The notes under the pieces: model-generated
Databases searched by the model: none
Seen by the model: the letters and a program-made list of their open reading frames with translations, nothing else
Told to the model about the DNA's origin: nothing
Part shown: positions 52,484 to 60,908 of the stretch, one piece after another
How positions within the stretch are numbered: position 1 is the first letter of the stretch
Layout: each line of letters begins with the position of its first letter
Assembly: GCF_026932795.1 (NCBI RefSeq)
Contig: NZ_JADPVH010000005.1
Location: 37,816 to 101,815, forward strand
Length of the DNA: 64,000 nucleotides
Reading direction: 5' to 3'
Source: Paenarthrobacter sp. Z7-10
GTDB taxonomy: Bacteria > Actinomycetota > Actinomycetes > Actinomycetales > Micrococcaceae
Position numbers and translations under genes: made by a program

Positions 52484-53845
52484 TCAAGTTGCGGCCGGTT
52501 CCGGGATTGCTGGTCTGTCAGCATCCGGGACCGGTTTGGCATCCTTACGGATGCTGGCGCTGACGACGGCGGCGACGGTGCACAGGGCGGCCGCGCCAAG
52601 CCAGGCGTAAGTGTATTGGCCGGTGCTGTCCCGAATAAGGCCGGCGGCGAGAGCGGCTGCTGCCGCGCCCAACTGGTGAGCGGCGAAGACCCAGCCGAAG
52701 ACGACGCTGCCGTCCGATCCGAACACCTTTCGGCAAATGGCGGCGGTCGGCGGCACGGTGGCCACCCAGTCCAGCCCGTAGATGACGACGAAAACCACAA
52801 TGCTCGGCCGTACCGTCGACGCCAACAAGGCCGGCAGCACCAGCAGACCAATGCCACGGAACTGGTAATATACGACCAGCAGGATCTTGGGATTGAACCT
52901 ATCCGTCAGCCAGCCGGAGGCAATTGTGCCGGCGATGTCGAAAATGCCGACGACGGCGAGCAGCCCCGCCGCGGTGGTCTCTGGCATCCCGTGATCGTGG
53001 GCGGAGGGAATGAAGTGCGTGCCGATCAGGCCGTTCGTGGTGGCACCGCAGATGGCGAAGCCCGCCACCAGCGCCCAGAACGTGCGAACCTTGCTGGCCC
53101 GCCTGAGCACCCGCAGGGCGTGTACAGCGGCATTGGTGTGGGCGGTGCGAACGGTGTTCACGGGGGCAGGAGTGGCCGTGCCCGAATTCGCCTCCGGTGG
53201 CTTGGACTCGGCGCCGTACGGCAGCACGCCGGCTTCGGCGGGGGAATTCTTCAGCCAGCGCAGCACCAGCGGCACCACCGCAAGTGCGCCCCCGGCGATC
53301 AGCAGTGAGGCCTGCCGCCAACCCGGGCTGACGGCCAGCGCCGCAATCAGAGGCAGGAAGACCAATTGTCCCGCGGCACTCCCGGCCGTCAGCACGCCCA
53401 CCACCAGTCCCCTGCGGCTGGCAAACCATTTGTCTGCAACCGTGGCCGCAAAAACAAGGGCCATGGAGCCAGTGCCGAGGCCGATCAGCAGGCCCCACGT
53501 GAGCAGGAGCTGCCAGGACTGCTGCACCAGGACGGTCAGCGCGCTGCCCGCACCAATGAGCACCAGCGCCACCGACGTGACCACGCGGATTCCGAAGCGC
53601 TCCATCAGGGCTGCGGCGAACGGTGCCGTCAGGCCAAAAAGCACCAGATTAATGCTGACCGCCAAAGAAAGGATCGTGGTGGACCAGCCGAATTCACGCT
53701 GCAGCGGCACCATCAGCACGCCAGGAGCCGCCCTAAACCCGGCGGCACCAACAAGGGCCAGGAATGCTACGCCAGCAACAATCCATGCGGGGTGAAGCCG
53801 TCGCGGTTGTCGAAACGGGGAAATCCTGGTCCGCCCGGTGCTCAC
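52484..53845 (-). CDS. MFS transporter (monocarboxylate-type)
   Basis: 453 aa, 12 transmembrane segments. The start IVAGVAFLALVGAAGFRAAPGVLMVPLQREFGWS and helix 2 loop LMERFGIRVVTSVAL are typical of the MCT/OxlT-like MFS group, and the mid-protein loop (about 210-250) is long and polar. KWFASRRGLVVGVLTAGSA is the conserved helix 4-5 part. Substrate is unknown, perhaps an organic acid. ATG 53845. Confidence 0.82.
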   Translation of the reverse strand: MSTGRTRISPFRQPRRLHPAWIVAGVAFLALVGAAGFRAAPGVLMVPLQREFGWSTTILSLAVSINLVLFGLTAPFAAALMERFGIRVVTSVALVLIGAGSALTVLVQQSWQLLLTWGLLIGLGTGSMALVFAATVADKWFASRRGLVVGVLTAGSAAGQLVFLPLIAALAVSPGWRQASLLIAGGALAVVPLVLRWLKNSPAEAGVLPYGAESKPPEANSGTATPAPVNTVRTAHTNAAVHALRVLRRASKVRTFWALVAGFAICGATTNGLIGTHFIPSAHDHGMPETTAAGLLAVVGIFDIAGTIASGWLTDRFNPKILLVVYYQFRGIGLLVLPALLASTVRPSIVVFVVIYGLDWVATVPPTAAICRKVFGSDGSVVFGWVFAAHQLGAAAAALAAGLIRDSTGQYTYAWLGAAALCTVAAVVSASIRKDAKPVPDADRPAIPEPAAT

Positions 53846-54060
53846 GACTTGAACTCAGGCGGCGTGCAGGGATCCGCAGTCCACCCAAGCGGCGTGCAGC
53901 ACTCCGCGGACCACTCAAAGGGCACAGGCATAAGGGGACACTACAAGGCTTGCGGAGCGAAAGCCAGTACCTGGTCATCATGGAAGCCGCTATCCGGCGT
54001 AGTCGGTACCGGAAGCTGGTGCAGCCGGGCCGGACAGCGAAGAGGACTTAAGCGGACTTA
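53846..54060. other. Non-coding gap before a terminator
   Basis: Part of the 304-base intergenic stretch between the MFS gene and the Rpf/LysM gene. It contains a 30-bp tandem duplication (53859-53918). I find no gene in it. Confidence 0.35.
53859..53918. repeat. 30-bp tandem repeat, two copies
   Basis: GCGGCGTGCAG...TCCGCRGNCCACYCAA occurs at 53859-53888 and 53889-53918 with about five differences in 30. It lies just upstream of the MFS gene start and may carry regulatory sites. Confidence 0.7.
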
Positions 54061-54107
54061 AACCAAGCAGTGCCCCAACTCTGTTCGAGTTGGGACACTG
54101 CTTGGTT
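54061..54107. terminator. Terminator after the Rpf/LysM gene
   Basis: AACCAAGCAGTG and its inverse flank an inner CCCAACTC/GAGTTGGG stem with a TGTTC-type loop. It lies 43 bases past the Rpf/LysM stop and has a short T-run on the minus strand. Confidence 0.85.
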
Positions 54108-54149
54108 GGCTGCCGTTTACACGGCGACCACGGTGGCGCTATCGGGCAC

Positions 54150-54857
54150 TTACGCAGGCAGCTGCAGAACGGCGCCGGTGAAGATCAGGTCCGCGTGAAT
54201 CACGGTGTCCGTGTTGGCCTGGTAGAGGGCCTGCCATCCGCCCTGGATCCCCAGCTTGGAAGCGATGCTGCTCATGGTGTCACCGGAGGCGATGGTGTAC
54301 GTCTTGCCGCTGAGCGCAGGCTGCTGCGCAACGGGAGCCTGGGCCACGGGGGCCTGCGCCACCGGAGCAGCCTGTACAACCGGGGTCGCCTGTACAACCG
54401 GGGCAGCCTGTACAACCGGAGCCGGCGCAACGGTCTGCACCGGGGTCACCGACTCGGACTGGACCTGGACCTGTGCCGGGGCAGCTGCCGGAGCGGGAGC
54501 CGGGGCTCCGCCACCGCCGGTGAGGCCAAGCTTCGCGGAGCATGCCGGCCAGGCGCCCCAGCCCTGGGTGGCCTGAACGCGCTCGGCCACTGCGATTTGC
54601 TGAGCCTTGGAGGCGTTGACCGGCGAACCGGTTCCACCAAAGGCGGCCCAGGTGCTCGGCGTGAACTGCAGTCCGCCCGAGAAACCGTTACCGGTGTTGA
54701 TGCTCCAGTTGCCGCTGCTTTCACACTGTGCCAGCGCGTCCCAGGTGCTTACGGGCGCCGCATTGGCGGCTGTTCCCGATACGGCGATGCCGGCACCGGC
54801 GATCGCGGCAACTGCAAAACCGCGGCGGACATTACGGCTAAATTTCGTGGTGTTCAT
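54150..54857 (-). CDS. Rpf-type transglycosylase with C-terminal LysM domain
   Basis: 235 aa, exported. Residues 1-37 are a signal peptide (RNVRRGFAVAAIAGAGIAVSGTAANA). The resuscitation-promoting factor domain (about 38-115) has WDALAQCESSGNWSINTGNGFSGG, with the catalytic Glu in CESSGNW and the disulfide Cys pair (QCESS, PACSAK). A 70-residue Ala/Pro/Val/Gln linker follows (VVQAAPVVQ repeats), then a LysM domain (about 185-235, YTIASGDTMSSIASKLGIQGG). It cleaves peptidoglycan and stimulates growth from dormancy. ATG 54857; no strong ribosome site. The frame is open to 55070 but not like a protein. Confidence 0.92.
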   Translation of the reverse strand: MNTTKFSRNVRRGFAVAAIAGAGIAVSGTAANAAPVSTWDALAQCESSGNWSINTGNGFSGGLQFTPSTWAAFGGTGSPVNASKAQQIAVAERVQATQGWGAWPACSAKLGLTGGGGAPAPAPAAAPAQVQVQSESVTPVQTVAPAPVVQAAPVVQATPVVQAAPVAQAPVAQAPVAQQPALSGKTYTIASGDTMSSIASKLGIQGGWQALYQANTDTVIHADLIFTGAVLQLPA

Positions 54858-55159
54858 AGGTTGATGCTCCGAAGGGCCACCTGCGCTCCATCCGTCCCCG
54901 GACTTCTTTGCGTCGCCGTCTAACCTGCTGATGTGGAGGTTCGCTTCCGGTGTCTGCCGTTCTGACGGCGTACGGTGTAAGACAGCACCGAGCATTACTG
55001 CCGCACCGAATGGCGCAGCTTTCCCCAAAGGGATTACTACAACGGTAGGTGACTTGCGCACCGATGCCAAATCGATATGATAATGACAATATTGTTATTT
55101 GCCGGTAATCATCGGTTGACAGCGGATGGTGTAGGGATTCAACCCCGGGTTTCCGCGGT
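54858..55159 (-). other. Long leader of the Rpf/LysM gene and its promoter region
   Basis: 302 bases between the lytic enzyme gene and metB, both on the minus strand. An AT-rich patch holds a 10-bp palindrome (ACAATATTGT, 55086-55095) and TTGTCA followed by TATCAT, a possible promoter. A leader of about 200 nt would follow. Rpf genes in other actinobacteria often carry a c-di-AMP riboswitch, but I could not find its conserved elements here, so I do not call one. Confidence 0.4.
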
Positions 55160-56323
55160 TTACAGCTTGTTCAACGCCTGCTCAAGGTCCGCAATGAGAT
55201 CCTCGACATCCTCGATGCCCACGGAGAGCCGGATCAGGTTTTCCGGCACCTCAAGTTCGGTTCCCTTCACGGAGGCATGAGTCATCTCGGATGGATAATT
55301 CATCAGTGATTCAATGCCGCCCAGGGACTCGGCCAAGGTGAACACCCGGGTGGATTCGGCCACCTTGCGCGCCGCCGCCTCGCCACTGATGGTGGGCCGG
55401 TCCTTGAACTGGACCGAAATCATGCCGCCGAACTTCGTCATCTGCCGCGCGGCGAGCTCATGGCGGGGGTGGTCCGGCAGGCCAGGGTAGAGCACCCGCT
55501 CCACCTCCGGACGGCTCTGCAGCCATTCGGCAATTATCTGTGCATTGTCCGAGTGCCGGTCCATCCGCACGCCCAAAGTTTTCAGTCCACGTGTGGTCAG
55601 CCAGGCTTCCATTGGCGCGGACACGGCACCGACAGCGAATTGGATGAACCCGATTTTCTCCGCCATCGCGTCATCACTGAGCACAATGGCGCCGCCGCTG
55701 GCGTCCGAATGGCCGCCTATGTACTTGGTGGTGGAATGCACGACGACGTCGGCACCGAGGGCGAGCGGGTTCTGAAGGTAGGGCGAGGCGAAGGTATTGT
55801 CCACCACCAGCAGGGCGCCGGCAGCATGGGCAACAGCGGCTGCCGCGGCGATGTCCGTGATCTTCATCATCGGATTGGATGGCGTCTCCACCCAGACCAT
55901 TTTCGTCGGCCCGGCCGCGACGGCCGCCGCGAGAGCGTCGTCGTCGGCCATGTCCACCGCAGCGTTGCTGATGCCCCAGGCCGCAAGCACACGGTTGATC
56001 AGCCGGTAGGTTCCGCCATAGACGTCGTTGCCCATCACAATGTGGTCACCGGGGGCCAGCAGGGCGCGGATCAGCGCATCCTCGGCTGCCAGTCCCGAGG
56101 CGAAGCTGAACGCGTGCGTTCCGCCCTCCAGCGCCGCCAGCTGCTCCTGCAGTGAGTCCCGCGTCGGGTTGGTGCCGCGGCCGTACTCGTAGCCGTTGCG
56201 CAGCTTGCCGATGCCGTCCTGGGCAAAGGTGGAGGTCTGGTAAAGCGGCGGCACCACGGCTCCCGTTGTCGCATCCGGTTCCTGCCCGGCGTGCACGGCG
56301 CGCGTGTTGAATCCCTGGCTCAT
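55160..56323 (-). CDS. metB: Cystathionine gamma-synthase / gamma-lyase
   Basis: 387 aa, PLP fold type I. Features: FNTRAVHAGQEPD start, YEYGRGTNPTRDSLQEQLAALEGG, the cofactor Asp in VVDNTFASPYLQ and the PLP Lys in HSTTKYIGGHSD at about residue 205, then the C-terminal FTLAESLGGIESLMNYPSEMTHAS. It makes cystathionine from an acylhomoserine and cysteine, or cleaves it in reverse transsulfuration; with cbs just upstream, the reverse path from homocysteine to cysteine is likely. The start is ATG 56323, 20 bases after the cbs stop. Confidence 0.9.
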   Translation of the reverse strand: MSQGFNTRAVHAGQEPDATTGAVVPPLYQTSTFAQDGIGKLRNGYEYGRGTNPTRDSLQEQLAALEGGTHAFSFASGLAAEDALIRALLAPGDHIVMGNDVYGGTYRLINRVLAAWGISNAAVDMADDDALAAAVAAGPTKMVWVETPSNPMMKITDIAAAAAVAHAAGALLVVDNTFASPYLQNPLALGADVVVHSTTKYIGGHSDASGGAIVLSDDAMAEKIGFIQFAVGAVSAPMEAWLTTRGLKTLGVRMDRHSDNAQIIAEWLQSRPEVERVLYPGLPDHPRHELAARQMTKFGGMISVQFKDRPTISGEAAARKVAESTRVFTLAESLGGIESLMNYPSEMTHASVKGTELEVPENLIRLSVGIEDVEDLIADLEQALNKL

Positions 56324-56342
56324 CGTAATGCTCCTGTCAGTC

Positions 56343-57728
56343 TCAGTCGTTGAGGTACGTCAGCAGATCGTGCCGGGTCAGCACGCCCACCGGCGCACCC
56401 ACAAAGGTCACCATCAGCGCGTCCACGTCCTGCAATTTGGTCCGTGCGGTGGAGATCGGCTCCAGCGAACCGATGATCGGCAGCGGCGATTGCATATGGT
56501 CGGTGATTTTGTCCGTCAGCTTTGCCTCACCGCGGAAAAGCTTGCCGGTCAGGCTCCGCTCGTCGACGGCGCCGATGACTTCACCCATCACCACCGGCGG
56601 CTCCTGGGTGAAGACCGGAATCTGCGAAACGCCGTACTCGGCCATCAGGTTGATCACGTCGCGCACGGTTTCGTTTGGATGGATGTGCACCAATTCGGGT
56701 AACTGACCATTCTTGGTCCGCAGCACCTCACCGATGGCCGGCTCGTCGGTGACCTTGAGAAATCCGTAGGACTGCATCCACTTATCGTTGAAAATCTTGC
56801 CCAAATAGCCCCGGCCGCTGTCCGGCAGCAGCACGACGACGACGTCTCCAGCAGGTAGGTCCTTGGCGGCCTCAAGCGCGGCCACCACGGCCATGCCGGA
56901 TGAGCCGCCCACCAGCAGGCCCTCCTCGCGGGCCAACCGGCGGGTCATCGAAAAGCTGTCCGCGTCATTGACGGCGATGATCTCGTGTGGCACGGCAGGA
57001 TCGTAGGACCCAGGCCAAATATCCTCCCCGACGCCCTCCACCAGGTACGGCCGCCCTGTTCCGCCGGAATAGACCGAGCCTTCCGGATCGGCACCGATAA
57101 CCCGCACTTCGCCGCCACTGGAGGCAGGACGGTCCGCTGAAATTTCCCGCAGATAACGGCCCGCTCCGGTGATGGTGCCCCCGGTGCCCACCCCGGCGAC
57201 GAAATGTGTCACGGTGCCGTCGGTGTCACGCCAGATTTCCGGGCCGGTGGTTTCATAGTGGCTCGACGGGCCGTTGGGGTTGGAGAATTGATCGGGCTTA
57301 TACGCACCGGGGATCTCCTGCACCAGGCGGTCCGAGACACCGTAATAGGACTGCGGGCTCTCCGCAGCGACGGCCGACGGCGTCACCACCACCTCCGCGC
57401 CATAGGCTGCCAGCACGGAGCGCTTGTCCTCGCCCACCTTGTCCGGGACAACGAAAATACAGTTGTAGCCGCGCTGCTGCGCCACCAGAGCCAATCCGAC
57501 GCCTGTGTTGCCGGAGGTGGGTTCAACAACCGTTCCGCCGGGACCGATCCGGCCAGCCTTGGCGGCCTCGTCCAGCATTTTCACGGCGATCCGGTCTTTG
57601 GCGGAGCCGCCCGGATTCATGTATTCCAGTTTCACCAGCACCGTCGCTTGGAGCCCGGCGGTAACTTTGTTCAGCTTGACCAACGGGGTATTACCGATCA
57701 GGTCCAGGACGGAGTTGGCATACTTCAT
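56343..57728 (-). CDS. cbs: Cystathionine beta-synthase
   Basis: 461 aa. PLP fold type II: IGNTPLVKLNKV, the PLP Lys in NPGGSAKDRIAVKML (about residue 44) and TSGNTGVGLALV. A C-terminal pair of CBS motifs (about 330-461, ETVRDVINLMAEYGVSQIPVF and DALMVTFVGAPVGVLTRHDLLTYL) is the regulatory nucleotide/SAM-binding part. It condenses serine with homocysteine. ATG 57728 follows AGAGG. It is 20 bases upstream of metB, so the two form a transsulfuration operon that turns homocysteine into cysteine. Confidence 0.92.
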   Translation of the reverse strand: MKYANSVLDLIGNTPLVKLNKVTAGLQATVLVKLEYMNPGGSAKDRIAVKMLDEAAKAGRIGPGGTVVEPTSGNTGVGLALVAQQRGYNCIFVVPDKVGEDKRSVLAAYGAEVVVTPSAVAAESPQSYYGVSDRLVQEIPGAYKPDQFSNPNGPSSHYETTGPEIWRDTDGTVTHFVAGVGTGGTITGAGRYLREISADRPASSGGEVRVIGADPEGSVYSGGTGRPYLVEGVGEDIWPGSYDPAVPHEIIAVNDADSFSMTRRLAREEGLLVGGSSGMAVVAALEAAKDLPAGDVVVVLLPDSGRGYLGKIFNDKWMQSYGFLKVTDEPAIGEVLRTKNGQLPELVHIHPNETVRDVINLMAEYGVSQIPVFTQEPPVVMGEVIGAVDERSLTGKLFRGEAKLTDKITDHMQSPLPIIGSLEPISTARTKLQDVDALMVTFVGAPVGVLTRHDLLTYLND

Positions 57729-57853
57729 ACCTCTAAAACTAGCCGCCCTTTCGCAGCCGCGGCAAAAGGGCCCTGGCTTCCGAGGGCGACGTGCGAAGAT
57801 ATCCCAGTGATAATCGCAGTGGTTCAGACGGCACGGGGCGGGTCCGGCGGCCG

Positions 57854-59041
57854 ATGAAAATCCTGCGATCGTTCGCCCTGCCGGGCATATTGTTCCTCGC
57901 AGGAGCGTTTTTCCTTGCCACCGGATTTCTGCCGTGGCCGGACTTCCTGGTGCTGGCGGAGCGTACCGTGCCGATCCTGCTCTTCGTCGTCGCCATGACC
58001 ATCGTCACCGAGTTGGCCGATGAGGCAGGGGTCTTCCGGCAGCTGACGGACCGCATTGCCCGGCTCGGCGTGGGCAGCAACGGCCAAGGCAAGGTCTGGC
58101 TGCTGTGGCTGTTCGTGGTCTTCCTCGCCACTGTGAGCACGATCTTCCTGTCCCTGGATTCGACGGCCGTGCTGGTGACACCGGTGGTGGTGCTGTTGGC
58201 CATCTCCGCGAAACTCCCGCCGCTGCCCTTCGCGCTGACCACCATCTGGCTGGCCAACACGGCCTCCTTGCTCTTGCCTGTCTCCAACCTGACCAACCTG
58301 CTGGCGCAGCACCAGCTGAACACCACACCTGTGGGTTTCGCGGAACTCCTGTGGGCTCCGTCGATTGTTGGCGTGCTGGTTCCCGCCGCCATCCTGTGGC
58401 TGGGCTTCCGGCACGACCTGCGCGGCACGTTCACGCCAGCCGCGCGTGGCCCGGTTGCTGACCGGCCGTTGCTGGTCATCGCCGCCGTCACGGTGCTGCT
58501 GTTGCTTCCGGCCCTGGTTACAGGCATTCCGGTGGCCTTCTCCGCCGGCATTGCGGCCGTGTTCCTGCTGCTGGTGTTCGCATTCAGGCGGCGTTCGGCG
58601 TTGCGCGCGAACATGCTGCCGTGGCGGCCCCTGCTGCTCACGATCGGGCTCTTCCTGGTGGTTCAGACGCTGCATTCACATGGCCTGGCCGCGCTGCTGG
58701 GGCGGATCTCCGGACAGGGGGACAGCTACCTGAGTTTGCTGCAGCTCACCGGGCTCGGCGCACTTGCCGCCAACGGGGTGAATAACCTTCCGGCTTATCT
58801 GGCCCTGGAGCCGGTTGCCCAGTCCCCGGTGCGGTTGGCTGCGCTGCTGATCGGGGTGAACCTTGGTCCGCTGGTTTCTCCGTGGGCATCCCTGGCCACC
58901 CTGCTCTGGCACGAACGGTTGAAGGCGTTGGCAGTCAACGTTTCCTGGCGGGGCTTCGCCGCAGCGGGGTTCGCCGCCGTCGTCGTCGTTCTTCCGCTGG
59001 CGGTGCTGGCCCTGTGGCTGTCGGCCAGACTGCCATCCTAG
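57854..59041 (+). CDS. SLC13/ArsB-like anion transporter
   Basis: 395 aa, about 10-11 transmembrane segments, with reentrant-type segments: RTVPILLFVVAMTIVTELADEAGVF and WLANTASLLLPVSNLTNLLAQ, the latter the SNxTN-like substrate loop, and a second in GALAANGVNNLPAYLAL, the paired N-x-x-N-like signature. The family includes dicarboxylate, sulfate and arsenite carriers; the second signature NGVNNLPA resembles ArsB. The substrate cannot be named. ATG 57854; the frame extends to 57791 without support. Divergent from cbs. Confidence 0.77.
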   Translation: MKILRSFALPGILFLAGAFFLATGFLPWPDFLVLAERTVPILLFVVAMTIVTELADEAGVFRQLTDRIARLGVGSNGQGKVWLLWLFVVFLATVSTIFLSLDSTAVLVTPVVVLLAISAKLPPLPFALTTIWLANTASLLLPVSNLTNLLAQHQLNTTPVGFAELLWAPSIVGVLVPAAILWLGFRHDLRGTFTPAARGPVADRPLLVIAAVTVLLLLPALVTGIPVAFSAGIAAVFLLLVFAFRRRSALRANMLPWRPLLLTIGLFLVVQTLHSHGLAALLGRISGQGDSYLSLLQLTGLGALAANGVNNLPAYLALEPVAQSPVRLAALLIGVNLGPLVSPWASLATLLWHERLKALAVNVSWRGFAAAGFAAVVVVLPLAVLALWLSARLPS

Positions 59042-59086
59042 CAGTGTCCGTCCGGCCCGGGCGTCCAAGCGTGGGAGCATTAACTG

Positions 59087-60055
59087 GTGAGTGAAGCTGC
59101 CTATCGTGAACCCGGCGCGCAGGCCCTGCTGCCGGACCCGGAGGGGCATGCCGCGCTGGCCCAAACGCTGGGCATTCTTCCCCGCGGCACGGCGGACCCG
59201 ACCGTGATGCTCGCGCCGGACGGTGCCTGGCTGGCCTTTAATACCCCCGATGGTCCGGCGACGCTGCGGCTGCGGGTGATTGCGGCGCAGGCGGCTATAC
59301 AGGCCCAGGCCTGGGGTCCCGGGGCTGCCGCAGCGCTTGCCGCAGCGCCCGGGCTGCTCGGGCACGACGATGACTGGTCCGAGTTCGACGAGCCAGACTT
59401 TGCTGCGACGCTCCCCCGCATCGTCATCGAGGCACGGCGACGACACCGATTCCTTCGCCTGCCCAGTACCGGGCGGATGGTTGATGCCCTGATTCCGGCC
59501 GTGCTGGAGCAAAAGGTGACCACGATCGAAGCCCGGCGCGGCTACCGCTATCTGCTCAGAAAGTACGGCAGCGCAGCGCCGGGGGCGTACCCCGGCGGGC
59601 CTGCACCGTCGGGACTGCTGGTTGCGCCCAGCGCACAGCAGTGGTGCCGCGTCCCCTCCTGGGAGTGGCACCAGGCGGGAGTTGGCCCGCAGCGTTCTGC
59701 CACGGTGATGCGGGCACTGCGCTCCGCGGCGGCATTGGAACGGCTCTCCGGCCAGGATGCCGTTCGTGCGGCCGCCATGCTGCAGACCATCCCGGGCGTG
59801 GGGCGCTGGACGGCGGCCGAGACCACCCAGCGCACTCATGGCGATCCGGACTCCGTTTCCGTGGGCGACTACCACCTGGCCGCCTATGTCGGCTGGGCGC
59901 TGATCGGGCGGCCGGTGGATGATGCCGGCATGCTGGAATTGCTGGAACCCTGGCGGGGGCACCGGCAGCGGGTGGTCCGGATGCTGGTGCTGAGCGGATT
60001 CCGCAAGCCCTCCTTCGGCCCGCGGATGACCATCCAAGACCATCGGCGGCACTGA
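59087..60055 (+). CDS. DNA-3-methyladenine glycosylase 2 (AlkA-like) family protein
   Basis: 322 aa. The HhH-GPD domain (about 150-320) contains LEQKVTTIEARRGYRYLL, the helix-hairpin-helix LQTIPGVGRWTAAETTQ and the catalytic Asp in SVGDYHLAAYVG. The N-terminal 130 residues (TATA-binding-like fold) are variable. It removes alkylated purines from DNA. The start is GTG 59087; the stop precedes a series of short repeats. Members of this group in actinobacteria often have the extended N-terminus seen here. Confidence 0.87.
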   Translation: MSEAAYREPGAQALLPDPEGHAALAQTLGILPRGTADPTVMLAPDGAWLAFNTPDGPATLRLRVIAAQAAIQAQAWGPGAAAALAAAPGLLGHDDDWSEFDEPDFAATLPRIVIEARRRHRFLRLPSTGRMVDALIPAVLEQKVTTIEARRGYRYLLRKYGSAAPGAYPGGPAPSGLLVAPSAQQWCRVPSWEWHQAGVGPQRSATVMRALRSAAALERLSGQDAVRAAAMLQTIPGVGRWTAAETTQRTHGDPDSVSVGDYHLAAYVGWALIGRPVDDAGMLELLEPWRGHRQRVVRMLVLSGFRKPSFGPRMTIQDHRRH

Positions 60056-60065
60056 AACCCCGTTC

Positions 60066-60118
60066 GGGGGATCCTTGAGGGCGGATCCTCTGACGGCATC
60101 CTTAGGGCGCATCCTTTA
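60066..60118. repeat. Four short direct repeats upstream of the monooxygenase gene
   Basis: GGATCCTTGAGGGC, GGATCCTCTGACGG, GCATCCTTAGGGC and GCATCCTTTAGG follow each other between 60069 and 60114, just before the ATG at 60129. TTTAGGCT is 6-7 bases from the start, so the last copy may contain the -10. Confidence 0.45.
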
Positions 60119-60128
60119 GGCTGGTGCC

Positions 60129-60407
60129 ATGAGTGAAATTGTTGATCTGACGGCCACCTTCATCCCCCTCGACGGCGAGCACGGCCGGGTTCGGAGTGCA
60201 CTGGACATTGCCATCGAAGAGGTGGTCACCGAACCGGGCTGCCTGCGCTATGAGATCACCGCCGACAACGGCTCTGACATCCTGCTCACCGAACAATGGG
60301 CCTCCGAGGAAGCCCTTGCCACGCACAGCAAGGGCCCGGCTGTGGCGGATCTGCACGAATCGCTCAGCGCCCTGCTTGCCGAGCCCATCCGGCTCACACG
60401 GCCCTGA
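60129..60407 (+). CDS. Antibiotic biosynthesis monooxygenase-type (ABM) protein
   Basis: 92 aa. It has the ferredoxin-like ABM pattern: DLTATFIPLDGEHGRVRSAL, EPGCLRYEITADNGSDILLTEQWASEEAL (split) and the closing HSKGPAVADLHESLSALL. Such small dimeric proteins act as quinol monooxygenases or heme-degrading relatives; the YgiN-like group fits best. ATG 60129, no Shine-Dalgarno. Convergent with the thioredoxin gene, 8 bases apart. Confidence 0.8.
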   Translation: MSEIVDLTATFIPLDGEHGRVRSALDIAIEEVVTEPGCLRYEITADNGSDILLTEQWASEEALATHSKGPAVADLHESLSALLAEPIRLTRP

Positions 60408-60414
60408 ACCGGCT

Positions 60415-60816
60415 TTAGCCTGCGGCGGGACCGTCGGCCGCAGGCTCCGCCCCGGCGGCTTGTTCCTTGGCCACGTGCGCATGCACCTCGGCCATGTCGA
60501 GGCCCTTGACGGCCGTAATCACTTCGTCCAGCTGTGCCGCATTCAGCGCACCGGGCTGGGAAAACACCAGCACCTTCTCCCGGAATGCCATCAGCGTCGG
60601 AATGGAAGTGATGCTGGCCTCGGCGGCGAGCTGCTGCTCGGCCTCGGTGTCCACCTTGGCGAACACGACGTCGTCGAACTTCTGCGAGGCTGCCTCGAAA
60701 GTGGGGGCAAAGCGGGTGCACGGCTGGCACCACGACGCCCAGAAATCCACCAAGACAACGTCGTTGCCTTCGATTGTCGGTCCGAAATTTTGTGCGGTCA
60801 TTTCAACTGTAGCCAT
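60415..60816 (-). CDS. trxA: Thioredoxin with WCQPC active site
   Basis: 133 aa, cytosolic. A thioredoxin fold with the redox motif WCQPC (residues about 29-33) in VVLVDFWASWCQPCTRFAPTF and the cis-Pro in SITSIPTLMAFRE. Gln replaces the usual Gly of WCGPC, which tends to change redox potential. A 25-residue Ala/Glu-rich tail follows the domain. It reduces protein disulfides with thioredoxin or mycothiol systems. ATG 60816. Confidence 0.9.
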   Translation of the reverse strand: MATVEMTAQNFGPTIEGNDVVLVDFWASWCQPCTRFAPTFEAASQKFDDVVFAKVDTEAEQQLAAEASITSIPTLMAFREKVLVFSQPGALNAAQLDEVITAVKGLDMAEVHAHVAKEQAAGAEPAADGPAAG

Positions 60817-60908
60817 ATTTCAACGGTACGCGCCCGGCGTCGGGACCGCATCACCTGCTGGGGGAATTTCGCTGAACGCGTGAGCGGGAATAGGCAAAGC
60901 AGCGGCAC

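Noticed and set aside
54858..55080. c-di-AMP (ydaO) riboswitch upstream of the Rpf/LysM gene
   Set aside because: The expected GGGTGAA-type and GACAGCTAACC-type core elements were not found on reading the leader by eye.
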